The position numbers and the translations under genes are program-made. From Stenotrophomonas sp. VV52 (lineage in GTDB: Bacteria > Pseudomonadota > Gammaproteobacteria > Xanthomonadales > Xanthomonadaceae): DNA of 64,000 nucleotides. The DNA lies in assembly GCF_002893095.1 (NCBI RefSeq), contig NZ_PKQQ01000008.1, forward strand, positions 124,001-188,000, in the 5' to 3' direction. This document shows, in pieces, positions 24,590 through 33,877 of this stretch. The notes beneath the pieces were generated by a model. The model was not told where the DNA came from. It searched no databases and worked only from the letters and a program-made list of their open reading frames with translations. How positions within the stretch are numbered: the stretch's first letter is position 1; the number at the start of each line of letters is the position of its first letter.

Positions 24590-25600
24590 TTACGCAGTTG
24601 TAGGCGAGCTGTCGCCGCCGCCGTTGCCAGCCGGCTCGCGCTGACGGCGCGGTTGCTGTTGCCGCGGCCCACGCTCGCGCTGCTGCCCTTCGCGCGGACC
24701 GCGCGGCGGGCGGCCGCTCGGCTGGCCACCTTCATTGGAAGGGCGGCGCGCCGGCGGACGTGGCGGCGTGACCGGCTTCGGCACATCGCGGCCCGGTACC
24801 TGCACCACGCGCAGCTCCTCCGTATCCAGCTGCAGCGCCGTCAGCTTCCCGCCCCACACCGCACCCGTATCGATCGCATGCACGCCCTGCGTGATCGTCA
24901 GGCCCAGCGCCGACCAGTGCCCGCACACGATCTTCAGATCGCGCTCCACCCGGCCCGGCACCTCGAACCACGGGTACAACCCCTGTTCCTGCGTGCCCGG
25001 CGTGCCCTTGTCCTCGATCCCGATCCGCCCGCGCGGCGTGCAGTACCGCATCCGCGTCAGCAGATTGATGATCGCCCGCGAACGGTCGTAGCCCGACAGC
25101 CCCGGCGACCACACCGGCTTGTCCCCGTACATGTTGCGGAACAGCTTGCGGTACCCACCGCCATGCAGCTGCTGCTCCACCTCCCGCGCATGCTTCTCCG
25201 CCAGCTGCGTCGTCCACTTCGGCGCCAGCCCCGCATGCACCATCATCCAGCCCAGCTCACGGTCCACGTGCACCAGCTTCTGCATCCGCAGCCAGTCCAG
25301 CAGCACATCCCGGTCCTCCGCCTGCACGATCCGCAGCAGGTCCGGATTCACCTTGCGCTGCTCCTCCTCCGTACGTGCACCCACCGCCAGCAGTGACAGA
25401 TCGTGGTTGCCCAGCACCACCACACTGTGCTCCCGCAGCGAATGCACCAGCCGCAGCGTCTCCAGCGACTGACCGCCCCGGTTCACCAGGTCGCCACAGA
25501 ACCACAGCCTGTCCACCGCCGGATCGAAGCGGATCTTCTCCAGTAGACGCTGGGTCACCTCATAACAGCCCTGCAGGTCCCCGATGGCCCAGACACTCAT
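24590..25600 (-). CDS. apaH: symmetrical bis(5'-nucleosyl)-tetraphosphatase with disordered C-terminal tail
   Basis: ApaH cleaves Ap4A into two ADP and removes Np4 caps from RNA. The 336-residue protein carries the metallophosphatase motifs GDLQGC, GDLVNRG and GNHD within the first 70 residues, then VHAGLAP and GHWSALG. The normal family length is about 275-280 residues; here about 60 more follow, from KPVTPPRPPARR on, rich in Arg, Gln, Pro and Gly. This basic, RGG-like tail is unusual and suggests nucleic-acid contact (inference). It is the last gene of the lptD-surA-pdxA-rsmA-apaG-apaH cluster. Confidence 0.93.
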   Translation of the reverse strand: MSVWAIGDLQGCYEVTQRLLEKIRFDPAVDRLWFCGDLVNRGGQSLETLRLVHSLREHSVVVLGNHDLSLLAVGARTEEEQRKVNPDLLRIVQAEDRDVLLDWLRMQKLVHVDRELGWMMVHAGLAPKWTTQLAEKHAREVEQQLHGGGYRKLFRNMYGDKPVWSPGLSGYDRSRAIINLLTRMRYCTPRGRIGIEDKGTPGTQEQGLYPWFEVPGRVERDLKIVCGHWSALGLTITQGVHAIDTGAVWGGKLTALQLDTEELRVVQVPGRDVPKPVTPPRPPARRPSNEGGQPSGRPPRGPREGQQRERGPRQQQPRRQREPAGNGGGDSSPTTA

Positions 25601-25613
25601 GCGTGCGCCTCCA

Positions 25614-25997
25614 TCAGTGCAGCGTGCGCGGAACAGTCAACACGAACGGCGCGATGGGCGCAGCGAACTCGGTGCCATCGTCGGCCACCATGTCGTAATG
25701 CCCCTGCATCGTTCCATGTTCGGTTTCCAGCATGACACCCGACGTGTAACGGAAGTCTTCACCCGGGCGCAACCGCGGCTGCTCCCCGATCACCCCGTCA
25801 CCGTCCACATGCTCCACCCGCCCGTTGCCATCGGTGATCCGCCAATGGCGCGCCACCAGCCGCGCCGCAACGCGGCCGCCGTTGTGGATCCGGATCGTAT
25901 ACGCGAACGCAAAGCGCCCGTCTTCCGGCGTCGACTGCTCATCCAGGAAGCGCGGCGCGACCTCCACCGAGATCGCATACTGATCGGCGTCGCTCAT
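25614..25997 (-). CDS. apaG: ApaG protein (Co2+/Mg2+ efflux protein family)
   Basis: The 127-residue protein is an ApaG fibronectin-III-like fold of unclear role, linked to magnesium and cobalt tolerance. Conserved segments are [44 protein letters not shown] and GTMQGHYDM. The ATG at 25997 overlaps the rsmA stop by four bases, and apaH starts 13 bases after its stop. Confidence 0.93.
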   Translation of the reverse strand: MSDADQYAISVEVAPRFLDEQSTPEDGRFAFAYTIRIHNGGRVAARLVARHWRITDGNGRVEHVDGDGVIGEQPRLRPGEDFRYTSGVMLETEHGTMQGHYDMVADDGTEFAAPIAPFVLTVPRTLH

Positions 25998-26812
25998 GCC
26001 GACTCCGCGCGCGGCACATTGGCGAGCGCAATGAACTGCGCCACCTCCAGCTGCTCCGCACGTGCATCGCTGCGCACCCCCGCCGCCTCGAACTGCTCCG
26101 GCGTCACCACCCCGTTCAGTGCATTGCGCAGCGTCTTGCGGCGCTGCCCGAATGCCGAGCGCACCACCTCCGCGAACCGCTTCCGGTCCAGGATCCCGAC
26201 CGTCGCCGGATCGCGCGGCACCAGCCGCACCACCGCCGAATCCACCTTCGGTGGCGGGCGGAACGCCCCCGGCGGCACCACGAACAGCGACGTCACCTTG
26301 CACCAGGCCTGCAGCATCACGCTCAGCCGACCATAGACCTTGCTGCCCGGGTCGGCCGCCATGCGGTCCACCACTTCCTTCTGCAGCATGAAGTGCATGT
26401 CGCGGATCACCGCCGCATGCTCCATCGCATGGAACAGGATCGGCGACGAAATGTTGTATGGCAGGTTGCCGACCAGCCGGATCTGTCCGTCGCCGGCCAG
26501 CGCCGTGAAGTCCACCTGCAGCACGTCGCGGTGCACGATGGTCAGCTCGCCCAGCGGCTCGGCCGCAGCGGTCAGCGGCGCGATCAGGTCGCGGTCGAAC
26601 TCGATCACCGTCAGGCGCGGGTGGCGACGCAGCAGCGGCAGGGTGATCGCACCCTGGCCCGGGCCGATTTCGACCAGCCGGTCGTCGTCCTTCGGATTGA
26701 CCGCCAGCACGATCTTGTCGATGTAGCTGCGGTCGGCCAGGAAGTGCTGGCCGAGCTGCTTTTTGGCCGGGGCGGTGAAGCCGGGCGCAGAGGGGGAGTG
26801 CGAAGAAGTCAT
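25994..26812 (-). CDS. rsmA: 16S rRNA dimethyladenosine transferase
   Basis: RsmA (KsgA) dimethylates A1518 and A1519 of 16S rRNA. The 272-residue protein has the KsgA start motif [22 protein letters not shown] motif [24 protein letters not shown], and the catalytic motif [11 protein letters not shown]. It overlaps pdxA and apaG by four bases at its ends, as part of the conserved cluster. Confidence 0.96.
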   Translation of the reverse strand: MTSSHSPSAPGFTAPAKKQLGQHFLADRSYIDKIVLAVNPKDDDRLVEIGPGQGAITLPLLRRHPRLTVIEFDRDLIAPLTAAAEPLGELTIVHRDVLQVDFTALAGDGQIRLVGNLPYNISSPILFHAMEHAAVIRDMHFMLQKEVVDRMAADPGSKVYGRLSVMLQAWCKVTSLFVVPPGAFRPPPKVDSAVVRLVPRDPATVGILDRKRFAEVVRSAFGQRRKTLRNALNGVVTPEQFEAAGVRSDARAEQLEVAQFIALANVPRAESA

Positions 26813-27789
26813 GTCGGCATTTTACGTTGCCGGGCCAGCCGCGCGCACAGCGCCGTGGCGGCCAGCAGGCTGGAAGGATCCGCGATGCCGCGGCCGGCCA
26901 GATCGAGCGCCGTGCCATGGTCCACCGCCACCCGGGGGTAGGGCAGGCCCAGGGTGATGTTCACCGCCTGCTCGAAACCGCTGTACTTGAGCACCGGCAG
27001 GCCCTGGTCGTGGTACATCGCCAGCACCGTGTCGAACCCGGCCAGCTTCTGCGGCAGGAACGCCGTGTCGGCCGGCAGCGGCCCGACCAGGTCCATCCCC
27101 TGCGCGCGCAGCCGCTCCAGCAGCGGAATGACCACGTCCAGCTCTTCACGGCCCAGGTGCCCGTCCTCGCCGGCATGCGGGTTCAGCCCCAGCACCGCGA
27201 TCCGCGGCGCAGCGATGCCGAACTCGCGGCGCAGCGCATCGTGCACCGTGTGCAGGACCGTCGCCAGCCCATCGGCCGTGATCGCATCGGCCACCGCGCG
27301 CAGCGGCAGGTGGGTGGTGGCCAGCGCCACTCGCACGATGTCGTTGGCCAGCATCATCACCACCTGCACCCCGGCCTGGTCGGCAAGCAGCTCGGTGGTC
27401 CCGCTGTAGGCGATCCCGCCCTGGTTGATCACCGCCTTGTGCACCGGCCCGGTCACCACCCCGTCCAGGCGCCCGTCCAGGCACGCCTGGCCGGCCTGGA
27501 GCAGGGCACCGATCACCGCCCCGGCATTGGCCGGGTCGGTCTGGCCGAAGCACGACGGCGACGCATTCGGCACTGGGCACAACGGCAGATCGCCCGGCTG
27601 GCGGGCGATCGCGTCTTCAGGCAGAAGGTTCAGTGGCAGCGAGAGCGCTGCTGCGGCCGACCGCAGCGTGTCGGGGTCGGCGAAGGCCAGCAGCCGGCAA
27701 TCGGTGCGCGGCTGCTGGATCAGGCGAAGGCAGAGTTCCGGGCCGATCCCGGCGGGCTCGCCCGGTACCAGAGCGAGCTGCGGGATCAT
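26809..27789 (-). CDS. pdxA: 4-hydroxythreonine-4-phosphate dehydrogenase
   Basis: PdxA oxidises 4-phosphohydroxy-L-threonine in pyridoxal phosphate synthesis. The 326-residue protein begins [14 protein letters not shown], the usual N-terminal block, and has metal-ligand His residues in [21 protein letters not shown] and [32 protein letters not shown] is the C-terminal family signature. It overlaps rsmA by four bases and starts 11 bases after the surA stop. Confidence 0.95.
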   Translation of the reverse strand: MIPQLALVPGEPAGIGPELCLRLIQQPRTDCRLLAFADPDTLRSAAAALSLPLNLLPEDAIARQPGDLPLCPVPNASPSCFGQTDPANAGAVIGALLQAGQACLDGRLDGVVTGPVHKAVINQGGIAYSGTTELLADQAGVQVVMMLANDIVRVALATTHLPLRAVADAITADGLATVLHTVHDALRREFGIAAPRIAVLGLNPHAGEDGHLGREELDVVIPLLERLRAQGMDLVGPLPADTAFLPQKLAGFDTVLAMYHDQGLPVLKYSGFEQAVNITLGLPYPRVAVDHGTALDLAGRGIADPSSLLAATALCARLARQRKMPT

Positions 27790-27800
27790 CGGCGCGGGCC

Positions 27801-29150
27801 TCAGGGGTTGGTCGGCGCCGGGGCCGGAGTGGCCTGCGCGGCGGTGCCGATGCGCAGGTCGACGTAGGCTTCGCCACGCAGTTCCTGCAGGTAACGGTTG
27901 TATTCCTCTTCCAGCTTGCGGCGACCGATGGTCTCGCGGATCTGGGCGCGCTTGTTGTCGGTGCCGGCGTCGGTCTGGCGGGTGGCCTCGCGCTGCACGA
28001 TGTGCCAGCCGGCATCGGTGCGGAACGGCTGGCTGACGCCGCCGTCGGCCAGCGCGGAAACCTGTTTGCCGAAGTCCGGACCGAACGCTTCCGCCGGGAA
28101 CCAGCCCAGATCGCCGCCCTGGCCCTTGGTATTGTTGTCTTCGGACGCTTCCTTGGCCACGGCCTGGAAGTCCGCGCCGCCGGCGATGCGCGCACGCAGG
28201 GTGTCGGCCTTGGCCTTGGCGGTGGCGTTGTCCTGCTGGTCGTTGACCCGCACCAGGATATGCCGCGCGTGGTATTCGGTGATGGTCTGGCCGCCGGCGC
28301 TGGCGCTGGCGTCACGTACTTCAACCAGCTTGAGCAGCTGGAAGCCGCTTGGGCCACGCAGCGGGCCGACCACGTCGCCGGCCTTCATGCTGGTCATCAT
28401 CTGGGCGAACGCGCCGGGGATTTCATCCAGCGAACGCCAGCCCAGGTCGCCGCCTTCCAGCGCGTTGGGGCTGTCCGAATAGCGCACGGCGGCGGCATTG
28501 AAGTCCAGCTCGCCCTTGTCCAGCAGGCCTTTCACGCCGTCGGCCTTCTTCTGGCCGGTGGCGATCTGCTCGGCGGTGGCGCCTTCCGGCAGCGCGATCA
28601 GGATGTGCGCCAGGTGGTACTGGGTACCGGCGGTCGCTTCCTGCTTCAGCGCGGCATCCACTTCGCCCTCGCTGACGCTGATGCGGCTCTGCGCGAAGCT
28701 CTGGCGCAGGCGCTGCACGGTGATTTCGTCGCGGACCGAGTTGCGGAAGTCATTGAAATCCAGGCCGTCGGCGGCCAGGCGCTGGCGCAGGGCGTCCAGG
28801 TTGGAGCCGTTCTGCTGGGCGATCGAGTTCAGCGCCTGGTTCAGTTCCTGGTCGCTGACCTTGATCCCGCTGCCTTCGGCGCGGGCCACCTGCAGCTTGA
28901 CCAACACCAGGCGCTCCAGCACCTGCCGGTTCAGCACGTCATCGGGCGGCAGCTGGTGCTCGCGGCCGGCGTACTGGGCCTTGATGTTCTGCACGGCACG
29001 GTCCAGCTCGCTCTGCAGCACCACGTCTTCGTCGACGATCGCGGCAATGCGGTCCAGCGACTGGGTCTGCTGGGCCAGCACCTGCAGCGGCGCGGAAACG
29101 GTGGTGACGGCGAGGACGGAAGCGAGGAGGACGGGAAGGGTCTTGGTCAT
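27801..29150 (-). CDS. surA: periplasmic chaperone / peptidyl-prolyl isomerase SurA
   Basis: SurA escorts outer-membrane proteins, including LptD, through the periplasm. The 449-residue protein has a signal peptide ending QVLAQ, the helical N-terminal SurA domain with LDRIAAIVDEDVVLQSELDRA, two parvulin domains (beginning YHLAHILIALPEG at about residue 178 and YHARHILVRVND at about 290), and a Pro/Ala-rich end. The ATG overlaps the lptD stop by four bases. Confidence 0.95.
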   Translation of the reverse strand: MTKTLPVLLASVLAVTTVSAPLQVLAQQTQSLDRIAAIVDEDVVLQSELDRAVQNIKAQYAGREHQLPPDDVLNRQVLERLVLVKLQVARAEGSGIKVSDQELNQALNSIAQQNGSNLDALRQRLAADGLDFNDFRNSVRDEITVQRLRQSFAQSRISVSEGEVDAALKQEATAGTQYHLAHILIALPEGATAEQIATGQKKADGVKGLLDKGELDFNAAAVRYSDSPNALEGGDLGWRSLDEIPGAFAQMMTSMKAGDVVGPLRGPSGFQLLKLVEVRDASASAGGQTITEYHARHILVRVNDQQDNATAKAKADTLRARIAGGADFQAVAKEASEDNNTKGQGGDLGWFPAEAFGPDFGKQVSALADGGVSQPFRTDAGWHIVQREATRQTDAGTDNKRAQIRETIGRRKLEEEYNRYLQELRGEAYVDLRIGTAAQATPAPAPTNP

Positions 29151-31603
29151 GGGATCAGGTTCGGATCGTAGTCGTCGCGCGTGGGCGCACCGGTAGTGCT
29201 GGGCGGCACGAGATAGAGGTCGTCCCGGTAATAGCCGAGAATAGCACGGCGCAAAGTGCGGTCCGTGTTCTGGCCGATGGAGCTCAGGCCCTTGAGCACG
29301 AACTCGATCTGGAACGAATTGTTCAGCTCACCCTCGCGGTTGCGCACGTAGCGGCGGGCCAGGGCGCGCACGGCCAGGCAGCAGCTGTCCCACTGCACGC
29401 CGCCGATGATCTCCAGCGGCGCCTTGTCTTCCAGCGAGTAGTAGTAGCGGCCGACCACGCTCCAGGAGGCATTGATCGGGTACAGGAAGGACAGGTCGAC
29501 CTGCTCGAGCAGGGTGCGCTCTTCCTTGGTCGCGGTTGCCGGCGCGGCCGCATTGATGCGGTAGCGGTAGGTCAGGTTGACGATGCCGTCGTTGGACATC
29601 AGGTAGCGTGCGCGTACGCTGGCCAGGTCCTCGCGCTTGTACTTGGGGTCCCACTGGTAGGTGGCGCCCAGGTTCCAGCGGTCGTTGATCGCATAGTTGG
29701 CGTCGGCGATCCAGGCCGACTTGCCCTGCTCGATCTGGGCCTGCTGGCCCGGCAGGGTGACCCGCGAATCGTCGAAGTACAGGATCTGGCCGATGCTGCC
29801 GGAGAAGCGCTCACGCCCGGTCTTCTGGTCGATGAATCGCGTGCTCAGCGCCATGGTCAGCTGGTTGGCGTCGTTCTGGCGGTCCGCGCCGGTGTAGCGC
29901 GAATCGCGGAACAGCTGGCCCCAGCTGAAGGTGAAGTCGCGGGTGTCGAAGATCGGCAGGTCGCTCTGGTCGCGGTACGGGGTGCGCAGGTAGAACAGGC
30001 GCGGCTCCAGCGTATGCAGGAAGCCCTTGCCGCCGATGGTGGTCTCGCGGTCGAAGTACATGCCCGCGTCGAGGCTGGCGATCGGCACGCTGCGGTGCGG
30101 CGAGGTGTTGCCGCGCAGCTGGTCGGGCGTCGCGGTGGACGGGTCGATGCCCGCATCCCGCAACGCCTGCAGTCGGGTCTGGTCGGCGAGGCCGCGATCC
30201 AGCTCGTACCCGGTGTACCGATAGGCCAGGGTCGGGGTGACATACCACGCGGCGCCGGCGAAGGGCATGCTCACGAATGGCTTCACGTCCAGGCGCGAGC
30301 CGTTGTAATACGGCGTGACCACGCCGCTGTCGGCGTAGTCGTCCTGCTCGCCCAGCTTGCCGTCCACATCATCATGGGTAAAGCGCACCGCCTCGGCATA
30401 CACACCCACGTCCAGCCACGGCAGCACCGGCTTCTCCCAAGTGCCGAACAGGCGCGGCTGGCGCGCGTAGGGCAGGGAAGCGTCGGTCAGGGTGTAGTCG
30501 GTGTTCTGCCAGCGGTCGGCCATCAGGCCGCCACTCCAGTTCTCACCCGTGCCGTAGATGCCGATCTGGCTCTGCAGCGAGGAGGTGGTCACGCCCAGCA
30601 GCTTGCTGGAGAAATCCTCGGTGTAGCGTTCGTCGGTGACCCAGGCCAGGTTGGCACGGGCCTGCCACGTCGAATTGATGTTGTGGTAACCCTCGAACTT
30701 GAACTCGCCACGGTCGCGATCGCGCAGCTTGTCGTTCGGCAGGTAGGCAGTGTCCAGCTGGCCGCGGCCGCCGTCGTACAGATAGCGGAACTCGTTGTCG
30801 AGCATCAGCCCGCGCTTGCTCATGTAGCGCGGGGTCAGCGTGTCGTCGTAGTTCGGCGCCAGGTTGAAGTAGATCGGCTGCGCGTAATCGAACCCGTTGC
30901 GGCCGGACATGCCCAGCTGCGGGTAGAGCAGGCCGGTCTGGCGGCGGTCGTCGATCGGGAACTTGAAGTACGGTGCCCACAGGATCGGCACGTTGCCGAT
31001 CCGCAGCACGGCGTTGCGGGCGGTACCGAAGCCTTCGTCGTTGTCCACGTCGATCTGCGGCGCCGACAGCTTCCAGATCGGCTGCGACGGATCGCAGGTG
31101 GTGTAGGTGGAGCGGTGCATCTGCCCGACCGAGCCCTGCAGGTCGATCGAGTCGGCGCCGCCATGGCCGCGCCGCGAAACCAGCTGGTACTGGATGTCGC
31201 TGATCTTGTGGGTGTCCGACTCCTGGTTGCCTTCGGCCCGCTTGGCGGTCATCCGGATCGACGAGTCCTGGTAGCGGACATTGCCTTCGGCGATGTAGTT
31301 GCCGCTCTCGGTGTCGAAGCTCAGGTGGTCGGTGCCCAGGAACTGGTCGCCGCGCTTGAGCGCCACGTTGCCCTGGTACTGCGGCACGGTGCTGGTGCCG
31401 AACAGAGTGTCGCCTTCGATATCGGTCGGTTGCTGGTCGCGGGTTTCAGCCGCGGCCTTGTCCGCCGGCGGGGCGTCCTGGAAGACGGGCAGGACGTCGG
31501 TGACCGGGCAGAGTCCCCAGTTGACCGGTTTCTCGTCGGCCATGGCCGGCAGGCAGATGGCGATGCTCAGGGGGAGGGGCAGCAGGCGGAGGGCTCGGCG
31601 CAC
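29147..31603 (-). CDS. lptD: LPS-assembly outer-membrane protein LptD
   Basis: LptD inserts lipopolysaccharide into the outer leaflet with LptE. I use the GTG at 31603, which gives 818 residues starting xRRALRLLPLPLSIAICLPA, a signal peptide; the frame is open further upstream without conserved sequence. The OstA-like jellyroll (about residues 60-200) is followed by a C-terminal beta barrel. Four Cys match those forming the essential disulfides: one in WGLCPV, one in TYTTCDP, and the adjacent pair in WDSCCLAV near the end. It is the first gene of the conserved cluster. Confidence 0.93.
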   Translation of the reverse strand: MRRALRLLPLPLSIAICLPAMADEKPVNWGLCPVTDVLPVFQDAPPADKAAAETRDQQPTDIEGDTLFGTSTVPQYQGNVALKRGDQFLGTDHLSFDTESGNYIAEGNVRYQDSSIRMTAKRAEGNQESDTHKISDIQYQLVSRRGHGGADSIDLQGSVGQMHRSTYTTCDPSQPIWKLSAPQIDVDNDEGFGTARNAVLRIGNVPILWAPYFKFPIDDRRQTGLLYPQLGMSGRNGFDYAQPIYFNLAPNYDDTLTPRYMSKRGLMLDNEFRYLYDGGRGQLDTAYLPNDKLRDRDRGEFKFEGYHNINSTWQARANLAWVTDERYTEDFSSKLLGVTTSSLQSQIGIYGTGENWSGGLMADRWQNTDYTLTDASLPYARQPRLFGTWEKPVLPWLDVGVYAEAVRFTHDDVDGKLGEQDDYADSGVVTPYYNGSRLDVKPFVSMPFAGAAWYVTPTLAYRYTGYELDRGLADQTRLQALRDAGIDPSTATPDQLRGNTSPHRSVPIASLDAGMYFDRETTIGGKGFLHTLEPRLFYLRTPYRDQSDLPIFDTRDFTFSWGQLFRDSRYTGADRQNDANQLTMALSTRFIDQKTGRERFSGSIGQILYFDDSRVTLPGQQAQIEQGKSAWIADANYAINDRWNLGATYQWDPKYKREDLASVRARYLMSNDGIVNLTYRYRINAAAPATATKEERTLLEQVDLSFLYPINASWSVVGRYYYSLEDKAPLEIIGGVQWDSCCLAVRALARRYVRNREGELNNSFQIEFVLKGLSSIGQNTDRTLRRAILGYYRDDLYLVPPSTTGAPTRDDYDPNLIP

Positions 31604-31694
31604 GCGGGCTTCGGATTCAGGCGAAAACGGATCACAGCTTGCCCCATCCCTTGCATAGGGGCAATGAAGGGAAATTCCTACGAGGGGTTCAGGT

Positions 31695-32612
31695 TCATGG
31701 ATCCAGCAGCGCCCCGACGTGCGCGACGCTGCATTCGGCCAGTGCCTGCAGGTCGTATCCGCCCTCCAGCATCGACACCATGCGCCCGGCCGCATGGCGA
31801 CGGGCGAGCCCGCGCAGCTCGGCGGTGATCCAGGCGAAATCGTCGGTTTCCAGCATCAGGTCGGCCTGCGGATCGCGCAGGTGGGCGTCGAATCCGGCCG
31901 AGACCAGCAGCAGCTGCGGGCGGAAATCGTCGATCGCCGGCAGCATCTCGTCGGCCCAGGTGTTGCGGAAGCGGAAGCTGCCGCTACCCGGGGGCAGCAG
32001 GATGTTGAGCAGGTTGCCGGCGCCACGGTCGCGGCGCAGCCCCGAATGCGGGAACAGGCCGGCCTGGTGGGTGCTGTAGTAGGCCACCCGCGGGTCGGCC
32101 GCGAAGATGTCCTGGGTGCCGTTGCCGTGGTGCACGTCGAAATCGACGATGGCGATGCGCTCCAGCCCATAGCGGTCGCGCGCATAGGCCGCGGCGATGG
32201 CGATGTTGTTGAACAGACAGAACCCCATCGCCGTGGTGGCGGTGGCGTGGTGCCCCGGCGGACGGACCGCGCAGAACGCCAGCGGGTCCTTGCCCAGCAT
32301 CACCGCATCGACCGCCGCCACCCCGGCGCCGGCCGCATGCACGGCGGCGCTGGCCGAGCCGGGCGAGGTCAGGGTGTCCATGTCGAGCTGGCGCAGGGGT
32401 TCGGTCTGGGTGGCCAGCACCTGGTCGATCAGCGCGCCGTCGTGCACCCGCGCCAGCTCGCCGAACTTGGCCGGCGGTGCCTGGCGCCAGTCCAGCTGCG
32501 CCGGGAAGGCCGCGTGCAGGGCGTCGAGCACCACCTGCAGGCGTTGCGGGCATTCGGGGTGGCCCGGGCCGGGATCGTGCAGCAGACAGTCGGGATGGGT
32601 GAAAGCCAGCAT
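31695..32612 (-). CDS. histone-deacetylase-family (arginase fold) amidohydrolase
   Basis: The 305-residue protein is a class II-like deacetylase homologue (acetoin-utilisation AcuC / acetylpolyamine type). It has CAVRPPGHHATATTAMG (charge-relay His pair), IVDFDVHHGNGTQDI (Zn ligands Asp and His), STHQAGLFPHSG and LLVSAGFDAHLRDP (third Zn ligand Asp). All catalytic residues are present, so it is probably active on an acetylated lysine, polyamine or related amide; the substrate is unknown. It lies 30 bases after the cobalamin adenosyltransferase gene on the same strand. Confidence 0.88.
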   Translation of the reverse strand: MLAFTHPDCLLHDPGPGHPECPQRLQVVLDALHAAFPAQLDWRQAPPAKFGELARVHDGALIDQVLATQTEPLRQLDMDTLTSPGSASAAVHAAGAGVAAVDAVMLGKDPLAFCAVRPPGHHATATTAMGFCLFNNIAIAAAYARDRYGLERIAIVDFDVHHGNGTQDIFAADPRVAYYSTHQAGLFPHSGLRRDRGAGNLLNILLPPGSGSFRFRNTWADEMLPAIDDFRPQLLLVSAGFDAHLRDPQADLMLETDDFAWITAELRGLARRHAAGRMVSMLEGGYDLQALAECSVAHVGALLDP

Positions 32613-32642
32613 GCGGACGGGGTTCCGGGGCGGTAGGGCGGC

Positions 32643-33197
32643 TCAGCCGTGGCGGCGGGCGTGCTGCCAGAGCACGTCGCCGTGGCCATCGGCGCGGGCC
32701 AGCACCCGGGCCAGCACGAACAGCAGGTCCGACAGCCGGTTGAGGTAGTGCAGCGCTTCGGCGCGGACGGTTTCAAGCCGCGCAAGGGTCACCGTCTCGC
32801 GCTCGGCACGGCGCACGATGGTGCGCGCCAGGTGGCAGCGCGCGGCCGCTTCGCCGCCGCCGGGCAGGATGAACTCCTTCAAGGCCGGCAACGTGGCGTT
32901 GTAATGGTCCAGCTGCTGCTCGAGCGCGCCCACATCGCTGGCCTGGATGGCGGCATGGCCGGGAATGCACAGCTCGCCGCCGAGGTCGAACAACTGGTGC
33001 TGCACCGTGGTGAGCAGCGTGCGCACGTCGTCGGGCAGTGCCACCGCCAGCAGCACGCCCAGCGCCGAATTGGCCTCGTCCACGCTGCCGAAGGCGTTGA
33101 CCCGCGCCGCATCCTTGGCCACGCGGCTGCCATCGCCCAGGCCGGTGCTGCCGTCATCGCCGGTGCGCGTGTAGATCCGCGAAAGACGGTTGCCCAT
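32643..33197 (-). CDS. ATP:cob(I)alamin adenosyltransferase (PduO type)
   Basis: The enzyme transfers adenosine from ATP to cob(I)alamin to make adenosylcobalamin. The 184-residue protein starts MGNRLSRIYTRTGDDGSTGL, the PduO-type ATP-binding block, followed by VNAFGSVDEANSALG, FILPGGGEAAARCHLARTI and the signature RRAERETVTL with LNRLSDLLFVLAR. The ATG at 33197 begins exactly at the family N-terminus. It lies 11 bases after an S-component-like membrane gene, which suggests a cobalamin salvage pair. Confidence 0.92.
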   Translation of the reverse strand: MGNRLSRIYTRTGDDGSTGLGDGSRVAKDAARVNAFGSVDEANSALGVLLAVALPDDVRTLLTTVQHQLFDLGGELCIPGHAAIQASDVGALEQQLDHYNATLPALKEFILPGGGEAAARCHLARTIVRRAERETVTLARLETVRAEALHYLNRLSDLLFVLARVLARADGHGDVLWQHARRHG

Positions 33198-33208
33198 GCG
33201 CGCCGGTC

Positions 33209-33823
33209 TCAGCGCAGCGCGTCGCGGCGGGCCTGCTGCAGTTTGACCACCTGTTCGGTGGCCAGCTGCAGCGCGGCGGCCAGCCCGACATAGATCGCGG
33301 CGGTGCGCAGGTACGGCAGGAACCAGTCTGCATAGTTCTTCGCCCAGCCCTGCAGGGTGGGCGCGGCGACCACGTCGCTTGACCAGTAGAACCCGCTCTG
33401 CGCGAACAGATGGCAGACCGCAACGGCACCCACCAGCAGCGCGGCGCCCTTGGCCAGCGCGGTCCAGTCGGCGCCGGTATAACCCTGGCGCAGCCACGCG
33501 CCGCCGCCCCACATCGCGAAGTAGGCCGGCACCAGCAGTGCGGTACCCGGCGACACGCAGTAGTGCTGCCAGTAGCCGATGCCGCTGGCGCGGATCACCA
33601 GCACATCGATGACGATCGCCAGCGCCATCAGCAGCGGGAAGGCCCAGCGCGACCAGCTGCGCAGGTGGAAGCCGCCGATGAAGAACACCGCCCAGGACGC
33701 GTCGGGGATGGCGGCGAAGTGATTGACCCGGGTCGCGGCCATCAGCAGCACGAGCACGAACAGGATGAAGGCGCGTTGGGCGGTCGGGGTCATGGGCACG
33801 GGCAGTGGTGGTCCAGCGTTCAT
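33209..33823 (-). CDS. S-component-like integral membrane protein, possible cobalamin-related importer
   Basis: The protein of 204 residues (194 if started at the ATG at 33793) has five or six hydrophobic segments. The block TRVNHFAAIPDASWAVFFIG near the N-terminus resembles substrate-binding S components of ECF transporters and DUF6580-like proteins. It is co-directional with, and 11 bases upstream of, a cobalamin adenosyltransferase, so uptake of cobalamin or a precursor is a reasonable inference, not a proof. No ECF ATPase or EcfT gene is visible nearby. The gene is divergent from ubiH with only 54 bases between starts, too short for a B12 riboswitch. Confidence 0.55.
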   Translation of the reverse strand: MNAGPPLPVPMTPTAQRAFILFVLVLLMAATRVNHFAAIPDASWAVFFIGGFHLRSWSRWAFPLLMALAIVIDVLVIRASGIGYWQHYCVSPGTALLVPAYFAMWGGGAWLRQGYTGADWTALAKGAALLVGAVAVCHLFAQSGFYWSSDVVAAPTLQGWAKNYADWFLPYLRTAAIYVGLAAALQLATEQVVKLQQARRDALR

Positions 33824-33877
33824 TCTAGCGCCTGCCGCCACGGGGCGTTGCCGGCCTGCACGCACTATCATGGCGGC

